64,000 nt of DNA from Adiantum capillus-veneris (Eukaryota > Streptophyta > Polypodiopsida > Polypodiales > Pteridaceae), in assembly GCA_014529385.2 (NCBI GenBank), contig CM043952.1, positions 151,369,057 to 151,433,056 of the forward strand, written 5' to 3'. This document shows positions 45,164 through 58,400 of the stretch, piece by piece. The position numbers were made by a program, and so were the translations under genes. A model generated the notes under the pieces. It was not told where the DNA came from. It saw only the letters and a program-made list of their open reading frames with translations, and did no database searches. Positions within the stretch are counted from its first letter, which is position 1, and each line of letters begins with the position of its first letter.

Positions 45164-46184
45164 TGCAACGACAACAAGCGCGCCTTTCCCCATGCATTGA
45201 CATGAGATGTAGTATTTTGGCTTCCAATTAAAAGCTTCAGATCCGCACGTCAGATAATCATCAGGGTTGAAGGCAGCTATTGTGAAGGAGGACATTGGCC
45301 ATTCTTTACTGCATCTAACTATGTATTGCCATCATCTACAGATTCTAAATCTACAAAAGCTTTGTGAGCTTGTAATGCTCATCACCGACCACAGATGATA
45401 ACTCACCACATACAAGGCACACAAAGGAAAATTGAGGTCAGGAGGAACTTACTCAGAAACTCAAGCAGAAGAAGGGGCAGGCTAAAGTTTTATGCAACAC
45501 TTTTGATAAGACCAAACATGTGTCAGAGAGTAGAAAGAAGCAATTAGCTGAGCAAAGAAAATCCATCAACCCTGTTGTCATTGAAAAAAGAAAATACTCC
45601 GATATTTCCACACACTCAGGCTGACAACAAGCGGCGGCTGATACAACATATGAAAGCCATGTGCTACATATTCTCTACCAGATGTACAAGAAGAACACTC
45701 CATTCAGTTGTCCTATGTAAGACACATTTTTTGTTGAATGATGCCACCAACGTCTGTGAAATCCCCTTACCAGCTACCTTGATTCTGTTGAATGATGCCG
45801 CTGGCGTTTGTAGGATCCCCTTATAAGCTATTGTTGGGGTCTATAGGACCCACCTTGCCTTCACCACCTCTAGTATAGCCTATGAAAATAGGTTGAAAGC
45901 TTTAAACCTCGGTCCATAGTTGGTCGGAAGGAGATGATGAGTGTGGTGAAGGTGCTACCAGAGCGTTCAAAACCCCAAAACCACTACATTCATCTGCCTG
46001 ATTTGGACAGGTCCGGCATACCTCACCTCTCCGGAAACAGTTACATTTTCAAAAGAAGACGATTGCTAATGATCAAGATATGTAAACTTTGCGATCTATA
46101 AGATGGCTCATGGTAGCAACGTGCTTCACTAGGTTTGAGTGGGGCTTTCGACACTGAGAACTCATCACTACAATAAACCTTGCA
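45161..46184. other. No gene; 54-bp duplication near 45.75 kb
   Basis: No domain recognised. At about 45733-45835 the phrase 'tgttgaatgatgcc' with 'atccccttaYYagct' occurs twice in tandem. Confidence 0.4.
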
Positions 46185-46950
<766 letters not shown>

Positions 46951-47069
46951 GGAGAGTAACTACACATGCATTTCATTTTCAAAAGTTCGTCAATGTTGTG
47001 AAATTGGACCATTTTACAGACAGCTATAGAAGTGATTAGTCATCATATACGCAATTCTTTTTTTAAAAA

Positions 47070-47675
47070 TCATCAACGTGCTTTGTACTTTGTTTACTTC
47101 AATGCTACATGCTTGATATCAATCTGCGTATAATGTCCTGTTAGGTTCTATAGCAACGTCCACCAAGCAAGACTAGTTTTGATTGTAGTCGTCGAGGGTT
47201 TAGTAGGATACATCATCAATTAGTTCCAAGCGGAGAGAATCTTTTATCCAAAAGCACCGGTGAGATAATTCTAGGCAAAAGCAGTCTTTAACTATGCCGA
47301 AGTCTTTGGAGTAAGGTTTAGATATAAAGGCAGTCCACCATTGCAAAGCATTTATTTGCAAAAACTGCAACTCTAGAAAGTTGAGACCCCTTTCGTGTAA
47401 TAGTTGTTATTGAAGACGACATCAAATTGTTGAATAAATTGCAGAGCTTTTGGTCGGTCTTGAATACCTCAGAACGTATCAAACTTGGCCATGGAACCGC
47501 CATGTTTAACTCGTTTAGGGCCTAGTATCATGGATGAAGGGTAATTGGAAAAATAAGGACACGCGGGATAGGATGAGGGAACGGGAGGATTAAAGGGTGG
47601 GGGTGGGGGTGGCAAAGTAGAAGGCAATGTAGAGGTAGAAGAAAGAGATGTGCAATCACAAGAAGTTTTGGACAA
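47070..47675 (-). pseudogene. Retrotransposon gag fragment with Pro-rich N-terminus
   Basis: The minus strand from 47675 has a Ser/Pro-rich start (STLPSTLPPPPPPFNPPVP), then MAKFDTF (about 47490), one TGA, GIQDRPKALQFIQQFDVVF, and later LTPKT..., NYLTGAF, ILSAWN and IDIKHVALK. This is the pattern of plant Ty3-type gag. At least six in-frame stops, partly at Arg, Gln or Trp positions, show decay. No pol is attached. Confidence 0.62.
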
Positions 47676-47710
47676 ATTCTCACAATAATTCCCACATTGT
47701 GATGTACCTC

Positions 47711-47863
47711 AACATCATGAGCTTCTGTGAGGGAGGAACCGCATACCTAGCTAGGTACGATTGGGGCCAGGGCACCGCCGGCCCCCACCGGGCCGGCGGT
47801 CCCCTGCCCCCAATCGTAGCTAGCTAGGTATGTGGTGCCTCTCGAGCAAAAGCTCATGATGTT
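47711..47863. repeat. 153-bp GC-rich inverted repeat (hairpin)
   Basis: Two arms of about 72 bp, AACATCATGAGCTTCTGTGA... and its near-perfect inverse ending ...AAGCTCATGATGTT, meet around the loop CCCACCG. The inner stem (GCACCGCCGGCC / GGCCGGCGGT) is very GC-rich, unlike the AT-rich surroundings. A small foldback MITE or a microRNA-like precursor are the main readings. Confidence 0.85.
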
Positions 47864-49050
47864 ATGCATTGCATGAAAAACATTGAAAAAGACTCCGTTT
47901 TCCTAAATGAGAATATTTCTAAATCTTCTTGTGAATAGTCTTGCAATGCCAGTAGGAGATGATGTTACACTCATCATCACAGGGAGATGATGAATCTTGT
48001 GGAAAGGTCATCTGAGGACTTGACTTCCATTTCTATAGATATTGGCAAGTTGCATGTCCTCAAAAAGCAAATGAACCATACTCATATTGTTGCTAAAAAA
48101 CTTTTGCATCACCCAAAGCACCAAAAAGTGATCGATTCTTCTTAGATGGTGGCGAAGCAGGGTTAGACCCCCCTAGTCCCAAGGATTAAGACCACTAGTT
48201 AACCACAATGTGTTTGTACTAGCAAAAAAGGTGCTATCAGATTGTGATCACAGCACGATGAGAATCTTTTTCCTTTATTGTTTTAAGCAAAGAAAATTTT
48301 ATGTCTTCATTACATTAAGAGCAAAATATGACTCTCAGGCACATACATTCTTGTATCATGAACAAATGCATATAATCACGTGGAAGTACCATACCTACCT
48401 CATCCCTGATTATTTTAAACCTTCGCAAGTTCGTCAAAACTTCAGGATTTGGCACTTCATAGGCAATCTAGGGCATCCAAGAAAAGCCCAAGTTGGCTCT
48501 TGAAGGGTAGCATCCACAAGACAATATAGCCATATATCAGCTTTGACTATTTTGCCACTAATGCCATCTATGTTCCATAATAGAACAAAGTGCCAATATA
48601 TGCTACACACACACAAGCATACAAGAACACAGTTTCACTTGTTGAAAACAATAGCACATAGGTGCTGAAAAAGTAAGTAGACATTCTTATACATGTACAA
48701 ATATAAGCATACTTGCTTCCATACCAAGGCATGCTTCTTGGGATGGAACCGGCAAACGTACGTCTGATAGACTAACAAAGAAATGCAAACCCTGCTGCAG
48801 TCATTATCGCAGCTGACAAATGCAACGAGAATATAAATGGCTGCTAGCATACCGATGTATTGTGAATTTATCATCATTGCAAGCAACTCCACAATTATCC
48901 AAATTCTCTACAGAAAACATCCCGTAGAGACACCTCAATTCTCCACAGAGGATGAATATTTTCTGCAATTACTACAAAGGGCTGCATGGACTCTTTAACA
49001 TCAAGTAGGTCCTCATGTACATTTATTGATCATTATCTACCATGAGTTAA
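47864..49050. other. No gene recognised
   Basis: Only short frames on both strands, none with a known domain. Confidence 0.4.
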
Positions 49051-50349
49051 CACTAGTTCTGTAATTGGACACTAAAGTGTCTTGTTTTCCTACAAAGTTT
49101 TGGCAATTTATTTGTCAAGCTAGAAATAAGTTTTTTACACCTTGCTTCTACCATAGGTTGATTATGAGGGAAAGAAAACATTGAATTTTTCTCCATGTCA
49201 AAATACAAGCCCTATGGAGAGAATTGTGATAATTTCTAAGTCGTAATTTTTTGTAAAATTTCAAGCTGTTTTGCCAAAAAAAAAACATAAAATTCTTATA
49301 TCTTTTTGTAGAGATGAGCTTTTTTATGTTTTTAAAGGCCAAGTGCTAGAACTTAGTGTAACAAAACAATGGAATGGCCTTCAAGGAATAGTTTCAAATT
49401 TAATTGCAAGTTATAAACATAGTTTCATACTTGAGCACGTGCTGACTAAGAGCATAATTTTGGCCTTTCAAAGGTTCTCTCATGAAATTGGGGCTATTCT
49501 AGTGCAATTTGACAACATCAAATGACTTGATATGTTAAAACCAAGAAACTACGTATTTTTTTGTCTCCCTAACTTACTTAAATCTTGTCGCTTACACCCT
49601 GTCTTGAAATTTTGATTGTTCAAAAACTCATGAAAATCTTGAGTCCTCCACAATAACATTGAAACCAAGGTTTTAGATATCCCATTTGTATTCATACCAT
49701 GCACTTTGATACATTTAGTTGATATGTGTGGAAAGCTTGAAGTTATTTGAGGTTTTGAATACTTATGTCTCAAGAATTAAAATACCAAAATTTTTACATG
49801 CGTAGTTTTGAATATATGAAATGATCCAAAAATTGTTTCTTACCAAAGCACTTCTACTTGCCACCTTCAGTCCTCATTGGAGAGAGTAAGCAATGTATCA
49901 CTTTCTAAAACTCAAAACGCATCAAAAACATATTTTTTCTATGCATACAACGATATGCTTGAAATAGTCATATCAAACACGTAGAACTTCCCATTATTTT
50001 ATATACTCTCAAGTAAATTTTTTTGCATATGAAAATTGCAATTATCTATAGCACAATTGTAGAAAAGTTGTGTACAATTTTCTACAAGGTCACTTCATTT
50101 TTTCTTGAGCTTATAAAGTTGATTTCTTCAAAGCATCAATCGCAGTCTTATGGGGGTCCACTTGATGAGTATATTTCTTCACTGTGATAGCTTCTAAAAT
50201 GCAAAGTTATATTTTTCAAAGACCCTCTAGCTAACATATTTAAGCATATCAAGAGGTTTTCTTAAATGCATCGTCTAATGCAAGTAGCATTTAATCTAAA
50301 TTTGTAAAAAAAGGACACTTAAGTGTCCTGTTTTGGTACCAAACTAGTG
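49051..50349. mobile_element. Possible TTAA-flanked nonautonomous element
   Basis: The 1299-bp AT-rich segment starts CACTAGTT and ends AACTAGTG and is flanked on both sides by TTAA (49047-49050 and 50350-50353). Near each end lies a palindromic GGACACTWAAGTGTCYTGTTTT in the same orientation. TTAA duplication with short inverted ends recalls piggyBac-type elements; CACTA ends recall En/Spm, but those duplicate three bases. No transposase is inside. Confidence 0.35.
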
Positions 50350-50353
50350 TTAA

Positions 50354-51425
50354 CATTGAGTATTATGATATTCGGGGGCAAATCGAGATACCAATGCTTG
50401 TCTCGGCAGGGCTTTAGACACCTAGAGGGAGATTCATTTTGAGAACCAGAGTTGTTTGAATTCTTTCTCTCGAAGCGTTGTTAATGACATAATGAATGGA
50501 GTGGTTGCATCCATCATAAAGTTTTTGAAGAGAGTATGGTGCTAGGGATATTTTTCAACTCAATTGAACTTGCTTCGCAGATGATATTCTCTGGCTTTGC
50601 AAGCAAAAATTTAACTGGATATAGGACCAGCTGCTTGTACATGTGTTTTCTTGTTTTACGATCTTTGAGGTGTCGAACGCTAGCTCGACCAACAGGGTGG
50701 TGGCTCAATTCTAGCCTCAAGATGTAAGCGCCCGTACTACTAGGGAGTGCTTATTTCTTACGAGGGAGTTCCTTAGGATTTGAACTCAGTTACAATTATC
50801 CCGAGAGTGAGTTTAGGTAGACTCAAACTTGCAGATCATGCAAGATGTACATGAGTAGGTGTCACCCATTTTCAAAAAAACAAATACAGAGCCGAATTAA
50901 AAATGATGTTGCGCCGCCATCAAAGCACGAAAAAAGGAATGGAGGGTGGGAGGGAGAGCCGGAGGCAAAGATTGGAACAAAGTCATGGTGCCGTGCCAAG
51001 GATTTTTGGCCTAAGAAGGCCATATAGAGGAGTTGGTAGAGAAAATGTGCAAATCTCTCACCATCAAAAGTTTCACTATCACATTAAATGTAATTGTTTG
51101 CACTTTAGTCTTTTCATCACCATTTGATTACATACAATATGATTTTTTCTTCATTTTAGTGTTTTTAAAAGGTGTCTCTATATTGGTGTTGATGTGAGGC
51201 ATTAAAAATGTATAAAGAAGATCCTCTCCCTCTCTCTAACTGATGAAAATAAGGGTAAACTTGAAATTCTTTTGATTTTTAGGTCAAAATTTGAAGCTTT
51301 TGCTGGTAATAACACTAAAACTTGTGTAAATTTTTTGATTTTTTTAAAAGCAAGCTCAAAATACAATTGAGATTTTACAATTTTAGTCGATTAAAATACA
51401 TTGGACCCTGATTTTTATCCAATAC
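50354..51425. other. No gene recognised
   Basis: Only short frames; an AT-rich stretch follows from 51100. Nothing assigned. Confidence 0.4.
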
Positions 51426-51430
51426 TACCT

Positions 51431-51431
<1 letters not shown>

Positions 51432-51482
<51 letters not shown>

Positions 51483-52007
51483 ACACACACACACACACAC
51501 ACATGCACACACATCAATGTTCGATTTTTTTATAAAAATAGAGTAAAATTACAAAAAATACCAATTATTTTGTAAAATTTCTTCTTTGAATCTACCCAAA
51601 GAAAATTTTGTATGGTTTTCAAAATGATTTTTCTCGAACTTTGATGTCACACACACACACACACACACAATTTATTACAACTAAAAATATTGCCTTCTTG
51701 AGGCCACCGTAAAAACTTTACCTTGTTTATTAATGCCGAGGATTGCAATCGCTCACAGCTTGATGTGATAGCTGGTGTGGTTACAACAGCAACGTTTAGA
51801 GCTTATCGCAGGCCAGGTGAGGATCGAATCTGTTGTTAGCATCTTTCAATAGTAGGACGGCATCTTGTAAAGTAATGAATAAAAGTGAGTGGAGCGAGTA
51901 CTAAGTGCACATGCATGAAAAGAAACTACAAACATAAGTAGAGCCTTCCAAAATCAATCCATCCTTGCCATATAGTAGTAGTCCATCTTCGCGCTCGCAT
52001 CCACACA

Positions 52008-52068
<61 letters not shown>
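51432..52068. repeat. Cluster of CT, CA and GA microsatellites
   Basis: (CT)n at about 51436-51475 followed by (CA)n to 51503; (CA)n at about 51650-51669; (CA)n at about 52002-52024 directly joined to (GA)n at 52025-52068. A diverged MITE unit (see 43003-44866) lies between the first two. Confidence 0.85.
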
Positions 52069-52070
<2 letters not shown>

Positions 52071-52366
52071 AATGAAATGTTATATTAACCTCTTCAAAAG
52101 GCCAAATGACCTATGAGACCAAAACATTACATCCATGTGTGACTCTAGTACAATACAGTGTCAAGGGAACATACAGATAAAAATAAATGAAAGTACCTAG
52201 AGTGGGTATGTAAGCCTAACCTACATCCTCATCATCTCAACGTGCTCATCACATAACACATCAACTCAAAACATATAGGGAGGGGTACAATCACATGAGG
52301 GCTAATGAGGTGCACAATGGGGTAAATAGACAATGGTGATCATCCCATGAGCTCTCTCATGGGTCT

Positions 52367-53250
52367 TTACAATATGGTCTCAATGTCCTCCATGATCAGC
52401 TCTCCGGGGGGGGGGGGGGGGTGCTCGATGTCGCTCAATGATGCTCTGTAGCCTCCGATGTAGACCTCGTCTACGGTGTGAAGATCCTTGCATTCTTTGG
52501 CGCCATGAGCGGACAAGCTGGATGGCTCAGTCAAAAAGAATGCCTCTGACTGGGTAACCTGTGGTGGGCCATCTCGAGTAGTCCCTTTGTAAAAAGTAGT
52601 GATCTGGCTTTGTATGGATCCTCTATGTGTAGGTCCTCTGCTCCTAAGAGTAGTCTCTCTGAGTCTATGGATCTCCAGCAAAAGAGACCTAGGCACCTCT
52701 GATCATAGTAATCCGTGAGGCGCGATAAGGGGCCAAAGCCCTCTTTGAAAAACGCTCGTAGATCTTATAGTATGTTGTGCATTGGCAGATATAGTGCTCC
52801 TCTATCGTTTTTTTATGTGACCCTTAATGTGACAATGAAAACAACTTAGAATAAGTGCTTTGCTCTTCCGACGTGATGTATCCTCCTACAATTCCTTGTG
52901 CTACCTTTTCATCTGGAGTAAGCTTAGGTTTAGCAATTGTGTTAGCCTTACCCTTAGATTCATTGGAAGAATTCTTTTCTGAGAGACTGTTGGAAGATTG
53001 GTTAGAAGAGTTACCATCCTTACCATTCTTACCGTTCTGAGGGTTCTGAGGGTTCTGAGAAGTCTGCAAGGTACATGTGGACGTCTTGTTCTCCTTAGGC
53101 TTTCCCTTGTTGTGCTTCATCTCCTGTGCGAGAGCAATCGCTACCGCCTTGTTGAGATCGATTGGATCGAGCACCTCAACATCGTACTTGATATACTCGT
53201 CCAATCCATAAAGGAATGCCTCTTTGCGTTCATCATCCGACTTGCGTAAT
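52367..53250 (-). pseudogene. Retrotransposon gag-like C-terminal fragment
   Basis: The minus-strand frame 53204-52824 reads LDEYIKYDVEVLDPIDLNKA, IALAQEMKHNKGKPK, a Gln/Asn/Ser-rich stretch, then KLTPDEKVAQG. This is the region of plant Ty3 gag before the CCHC zinc knuckle, which is missing here. Upstream, another frame contains DDERKEAFLYGL (about 53240-53200), a typical preceding helix. A frame at 52696-52367 is not recognised. No pol follows. Confidence 0.55.
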
Positions 53251-53506
53251 TGGGTGCGGGGTGCCTAGCTGCAAAACACGACTAGAAAGGACATAACCAG
53301 CATACCATTTTGCTCTCTCTTGGAAACCTTTGGCATAATCTCTCCTCTAGAGGTATACCTCTGTATTGGCCAGTCTCTATCACCAACCGGTGAGATGAGG
53401 TGCATAGCTGACCAATAACATATCTAATGCCATGAGATAGGTGGGTGTCCATATACTTGGGGCGTGAGATGAACCCATCATTTGTCATCCGGAGAAGATG
53501 GTCTCG

Positions 53507-53510
<4 letters not shown>

Positions 53511-53573
<63 letters not shown>

Positions 53574-53702
53574 TTGCAGTAACAATGCTCAGGGGACACT
53601 TAGGACTGCACAAAGTGGAAACGAAGCTCGAATGTTCAACGGTATGTCAACAAAGACGTTATTTACCGGATGAAAAGTAGGCGCAAGAGGCCTAGCAGGG
53701 AG

Positions 53703-53749
<47 letters not shown>

Positions 53750-53880
53750 TTGCAGTAACAATGCTCAGGGGACACTTAGGACTGCACAAAGTGGAAACGA
53801 AGCTCGAATGTTCAACGGTATGTCAACAAAGACGTTATTTACCGGATGAAAAGTAGGCGTAAGAGGCCTAGCAGAGGGGG

Positions 53881-53935
<55 letters not shown>
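53511..53935. repeat. Compound minisatellite: 176-bp unit with (GA)n tail
   Basis: The block gattatcttgcagtaacaat starts at 53567 and again at 53743 and continues for about 133 bp almost unchanged. Each block is bordered by a (GA)n tract (53511-53566, about 53705-53742 and 53883-53934). The last tract grades into GAA repeats. Confidence 0.9.
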
Positions 53936-53937
<2 letters not shown>

Positions 53938-54804
53938 AGAAGAAGAAGAGAAGAAGAGAATTTTTAACGTCGTGGGAAACTATTCCAAGAGACCTCAAAG
54001 ATCTATCCGACGAGAGTTGAACTCAAGACTAGTTATTCAAGAGAGACACATTGAAAAGCGGCATCTTAAGTGATTATCAATCACTGGTAGCGAAAAGACA
54101 AGTCCATGTTGCGGCCCAAGGCGAGCACTCTGGCAGTCCCATGAACGGAACCCAGCCGATTGGAAAGGCTCCTAGAGTTCCTGAGGACAAACCCTACGTG
54201 TGATAGCATGCTATTGCAAGAAAAAACAAATAAAGTGAGTCAAGAGGCAACCAATTGCTTGGCTGATGAGTTGCATAATTGAGGAGCAGTTCTGCTAGGT
54301 CTACAAGGAGAGGGCACACTGCAAATAGGAAGTTGGCTGGAGCATAAGGCAATACTTAGGGCTCTCGTGCAAAGTGACCAATAGAAATCTTAAGATCACA
54401 AAGGAATGCACACGCTCTAGCTCAATCAATAAGAGGCGGCTTAGCAACCACAAGCACGTTAAGGGCGCTTGCATGACACCTAGTTGGTGTATAGATCTGA
54501 CCAAAAATCAACCCGCAAAAACCTTGCAAAACTCGGCCCTGCTGTGATCCAAACAGCAACCCTTTGCAGGGGATAAAACACATCTCAAAGGAGCTTAAGA
54601 GAGTATGCCTCCACCCGGTCATAACCAGCAATAAATCAACCTTGCTCTGCTGCTGGACTGTACTCGGTAAAAAGGTAGACCAGAACAAACCAACTATTAG
54701 CGCTAGTGAACAAACAAGCCAATTTTCCCTAATCAAATTTTAAATGAATTACAAGTATGGTTTGCGACTTGTAGAGACCATCCATAACTCTTTACGTAAT
54801 GGAC
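53936..54804. other. No gene recognised
   Basis: A minus-strand frame of 104 codons (54736-54422) has a hydrophobic segment and no domain I know. No repeat structure seen. Confidence 0.35.
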
Positions 54805-55580
54805 CTTTGACATAGAACATGAAGTTAGATCTGTTTCTCTTTAAGCTTCATCAATATCTTACATCTTCTATACTTGTCTTAATGCGTGTTTTGTGTATGG
54901 CAGAGAGGACATATATTCACAACACTAGACGTTTCGATTGCACAAGTGCGACTCAAGCTCGACAACACTGCAAGGTCCGTTATCTGCATCCAATTTCCCA
55001 TGCCTATGCATTTGCTTGGCGCAACACATAAACGCTAGAGATCACGGCTTCCGTTTCTTATCATCTTTGAAGAGACCACAATGCTAGCTCTTCACCATAC
55101 TTTGTATGGCACTCTAGCATGACGTGCACTGTATACTTTGCAATTTGAATATGTGATGTTTCATTGCAAGACGATATGTTGAACTATTCACATTGCTTTT
55201 TTGTAGCTTGATTTAAATATTGGCTTGTAGATTGGACAATCGGAAAGCACCAGTATAGCATTGTAGGTCAGTAAAGCACTTCATTTTTTGTTGCAATTCA
55301 TTGATGCTTTATCCATTTTCTTGTTTTAGAATTTTGCACATTACTTCCTTTGGTTCGGTTTACTTGGATATTGTTTTCAAAACTATGCACTCAATGTCGG
55401 TCAACATCTGCACATGTTAATTAAAGACTCAACTCTTTGCATACGCGTGCTAGCCAATGCATGTGGTATATTACAATAGTAAATGCACAAGTAGTGAATG
55501 TATGTGGTGTATTACAGTAGTGAATGCACCCTGTGCATCTTTACTTTAGCTCTAAATAATTGATGACATACTATATATGT
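54805..55580 (+). repeat. Dispersed repeat R, copy 3
   Basis: Homologous to 46185 and 30525. The plus-strand frame 54819-55031 (70 codons) has FKLHQYLTSSILVLMRVLC then RTYIHNTRRFDCTSATQARQ and ends FAWRNT at the same stop as copy 2. The sequence TATGGCAG before AGAGGACATA looks like a splice acceptor. It lacks the CT tract of the other copies. Confidence 0.78.
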
Positions 55581-56301
55581 CCTCGTTTCTCCCATATTAG
55601 GTCTCATTATGAAGTTCTCAAGGCCTAGAAGATTACAATCCAAGCGTCAAGAAGCCAAGGAATGAACTGCAACCAGATTGAAATTAGCTTACCATCCATA
55701 CGCTAGGTCATGGTTTGAAATTACTGCAGTGTATAAAGATTGGACCATGTAATGTGACAATCTTGCTCACAATCTAGAAATATGTCTCTTGCGCGGCGTC
55801 AGACCTCACATATAATGATAAACGAGGTCATCAGACAAATGAAATAGACACTCCTGCTGCTCTCACTTCAGGATTATTGTTGGGCGCTTTGAAACAGGCA
55901 GAAGTCAAATACTCATGGACGACTTGTACTTCTTGTAAAACATCTAATTCTCATCCAAAATATGTTGTCATCCATCCATCTGATTGCATACAACAAATTC
56001 TCTATGCACGACAACTACATACACAGTTGCTTAGCATTATCGACATATTGATCAGAACTACACATGCAATAACACGAGGATTACTGGAGCGGAGGTCGTT
56101 GTTAGATAATCCGCTGATATCTTGGTCAAATAATGCTAGTCTACACTCTACAACTCATGAGCTGCCACCTCAACCATTTCAAATGTCCTATCTTTTCAAC
56201 ATCAAGAACAATCCCATATTGCAGAGATATATGTCCATGGCCAAACGACGCCCACCAACCAAGACTAGTTTAGAATATTCCTTATTCCTTTAGCCCTTGA
56301 C
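55581..56301 (+). other. Unrecognised 138-codon open frame
   Basis: The plus-strand frame 55877-56293 is rich in His/Ser/Leu with a CTSCKTSNSH cluster; no known domain. It ends just before the heat-shock element. It could be part of an LTR-element gene or a chance frame. Confidence 0.25.
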
Positions 56302-56334
56302 TTCTAGAAGCTTCTAGAACTTTCTAGAATCTTC
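56302..56334. promoter_or_regulatory. Perfect seven-unit heat-shock element
   Basis: Alternating TTC and GAA triplets, each spaced by exactly two bases, start at 56302, 56307, 56312, 56317, 56322, 56327 and 56332. This is the binding site of trimeric heat-shock factors; three units suffice. It may drive the downstream plus strand or belong to a heat-responsive LTR such as those of ONSEN-type copia elements. Confidence 0.7.
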
Positions 56335-57143
56335 CTTCCTCAAGAGAAAATTCCAACAGTGATAGTCTATGCTTTTGGTTAGAACTCATACACACACTCC
56401 GAGGCAAGTCCAATGACATCCAAGGCAGCTCGAACTTCACAGAGAGACAATGCCAAGCTTTCATAGAGCTGTGGTGGCTAGGGCCTTTCTTCACGGTGGG
56501 CTAGGGCATTCAATGGCACTATCGGCCACCTATGTGGCTCTTCCCTCCTCCCATTTTGGATTTAGCCATTGTATACTTAGTTGTTTATCATTTGGAGAGT
56601 CTCCCCTCTCTTGTTCTTGTATTGTGTTCTTGATAGATGAGTTGTAGCTCATTGGGTAGTTTCGAAAAACTATTAGAAGGATCTTTCCATGCAAAAGAAA
56701 AGAAACACCGTAGACATTTCCATGGGGAATAGTACTATCAAAAGCAATGTGGGATCTATTTGCAGGAGAGTGAAGAATTCTCCGCTCATGAAGGTAGTCA
56801 CACCTGTTGATGTACATGGTATCTCAAATGGTAGAGCCTCTAAAGAATGGAGGTACCAGCCGCTGCCAGAGCTTTGCATTTAGGTTTTAGCTCTTTTCCA
56901 GACATGATAATACACTAACGGAAGAGCAAGGCAATCCGCAAGTAGAGACACTGATCAAAACACTAAGTGTGGCTGATACCTCAATGAGAGAGCCGCCAAC
57001 AATAGATTCAACAAGATCTATTACCTCCCAAGGTCCAAAACAGTCTTGAAATGCTTGGCTTGTTTGTGCAGCTGCAAAACAAATGCAGATTCCTTGCAGC
57101 AAAACACAACTCCAATGAAGAGGTCTGCAGATAGAGGAAACAA

Positions 57144-57186
<43 letters not shown>

Positions 57187-58400
57187 ATATTAATAACCTT
57201 TGGAGGCCAAAATTGACTTATAGGACCAATCAAGTAAATCAATTGTTACGATCCACTTCTGATATCGTGCCTTGAAGGCATAAAAAAGACCCAAAAAAAT
57301 ACTAGACTGGTTGTTGCGTCTTTCTGTAGTGGGGAGTTGGGAGGGTAGATTATTGAACTCTCTAATGATCACTTTGGCTCGTCTATGTACTGCCCTCTGT
57401 CTTACTTCTCTGACTTTAGCTACTTCACTTGATCTGGTTTTTAGCTGTGATGGTGTAGGTTCATCTGAAATCCAAACCGATGTAACCGGCAGGCCATTGG
57501 CATTGGCAAGGTGGTAAAATCATTGCAACAATCACTGAGCTGAACAGAAACAGCAAAATACTACTTGAAAGAGAGAACACCACACAGTAGACAAGAGACA
57601 CGGAGCGGCAAAATTCCGCTCCCAAAAGTATTGGCCCCTAAGTCAAGGGCCCCACACAAGTACTTCTTCTTATATTGATAAATCACATATACAACCGCAA
57701 GAGGGTCGAGTCTGCAACCATGCACCGATCTGCCAGATTGGCCCTCAAGGCATCCTTATAAAGGTACTTGGCCTAAAAGCACTTTGCTAAAAACAGGCGT
57801 CCTAAAAGCACTATAAAGCAAAAACTAGCACCCAGCAGTCCATCCCGTCGACTGCTGTTATAAATTCATAACTAGCACTCAAGTCTGAGAGAGCATTTAG
57901 CACTGCCACATCAGCAGCTCGTAAATTATGGCACAATTTGCGACGGAATTTCCAGGCACTGAACAATCACAATCACATTGACATCATTATCTCCATGGAG
58001 ATGTCAAACACAAATCGTAATCATTGTGACTCATTTAGCTATCACATCAAGATCTTACTAATCTCTAATAGATGCTTTGATGCACTAAATCTCATCATTT
58101 CATCATTCACATCACCTCACTGGTTCCATGCAAACATGCCAATGACCATTCCCACAAGATAGTACATTCCGAAAGCAGGCATCGGCACATCCTAATCTGT
58201 GCTGGATCTTGGAAACCAGTCATTCATTCATAAAGTTCACGCTGAACACTTAGATGCAAACAATCAATCTAGTCATCTCATCTAATCCAGAACTATTGAT
58301 GCACTAGGATCACTTTCCAGTCATCTCATCCTTTTGGAACTTTTCATGCACTAAGATCAATATCCAGTCATTACATTATTTGCAAATCTAATGCTCCTCC
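56335..58400. other. No gene; possible LTR remnants and a GA tract
   Basis: No domain recognised. A (GA)n tract lies at 57149-57180. Sequence at 57510-57830 weakly resembles 2990-3290 and may be an old LTR. Sequence at about 58200-58380 matches the inverse of 27128-27200. Confidence 0.35.

Noticed and set aside
49051-50349. CACTA (En/Spm) element
   Set aside because: The ends read CACTA, but the flanks show a four-base TTAA, not a three-base duplication, and there are no long subterminal repeats of the expected kind; left as an unclassified candidate.
54301-54736. Membrane protein from the hydrophobic minus-strand frame
   Set aside because: No known domain, no clear start or splice context, and nearby sequence is repeat-rich.
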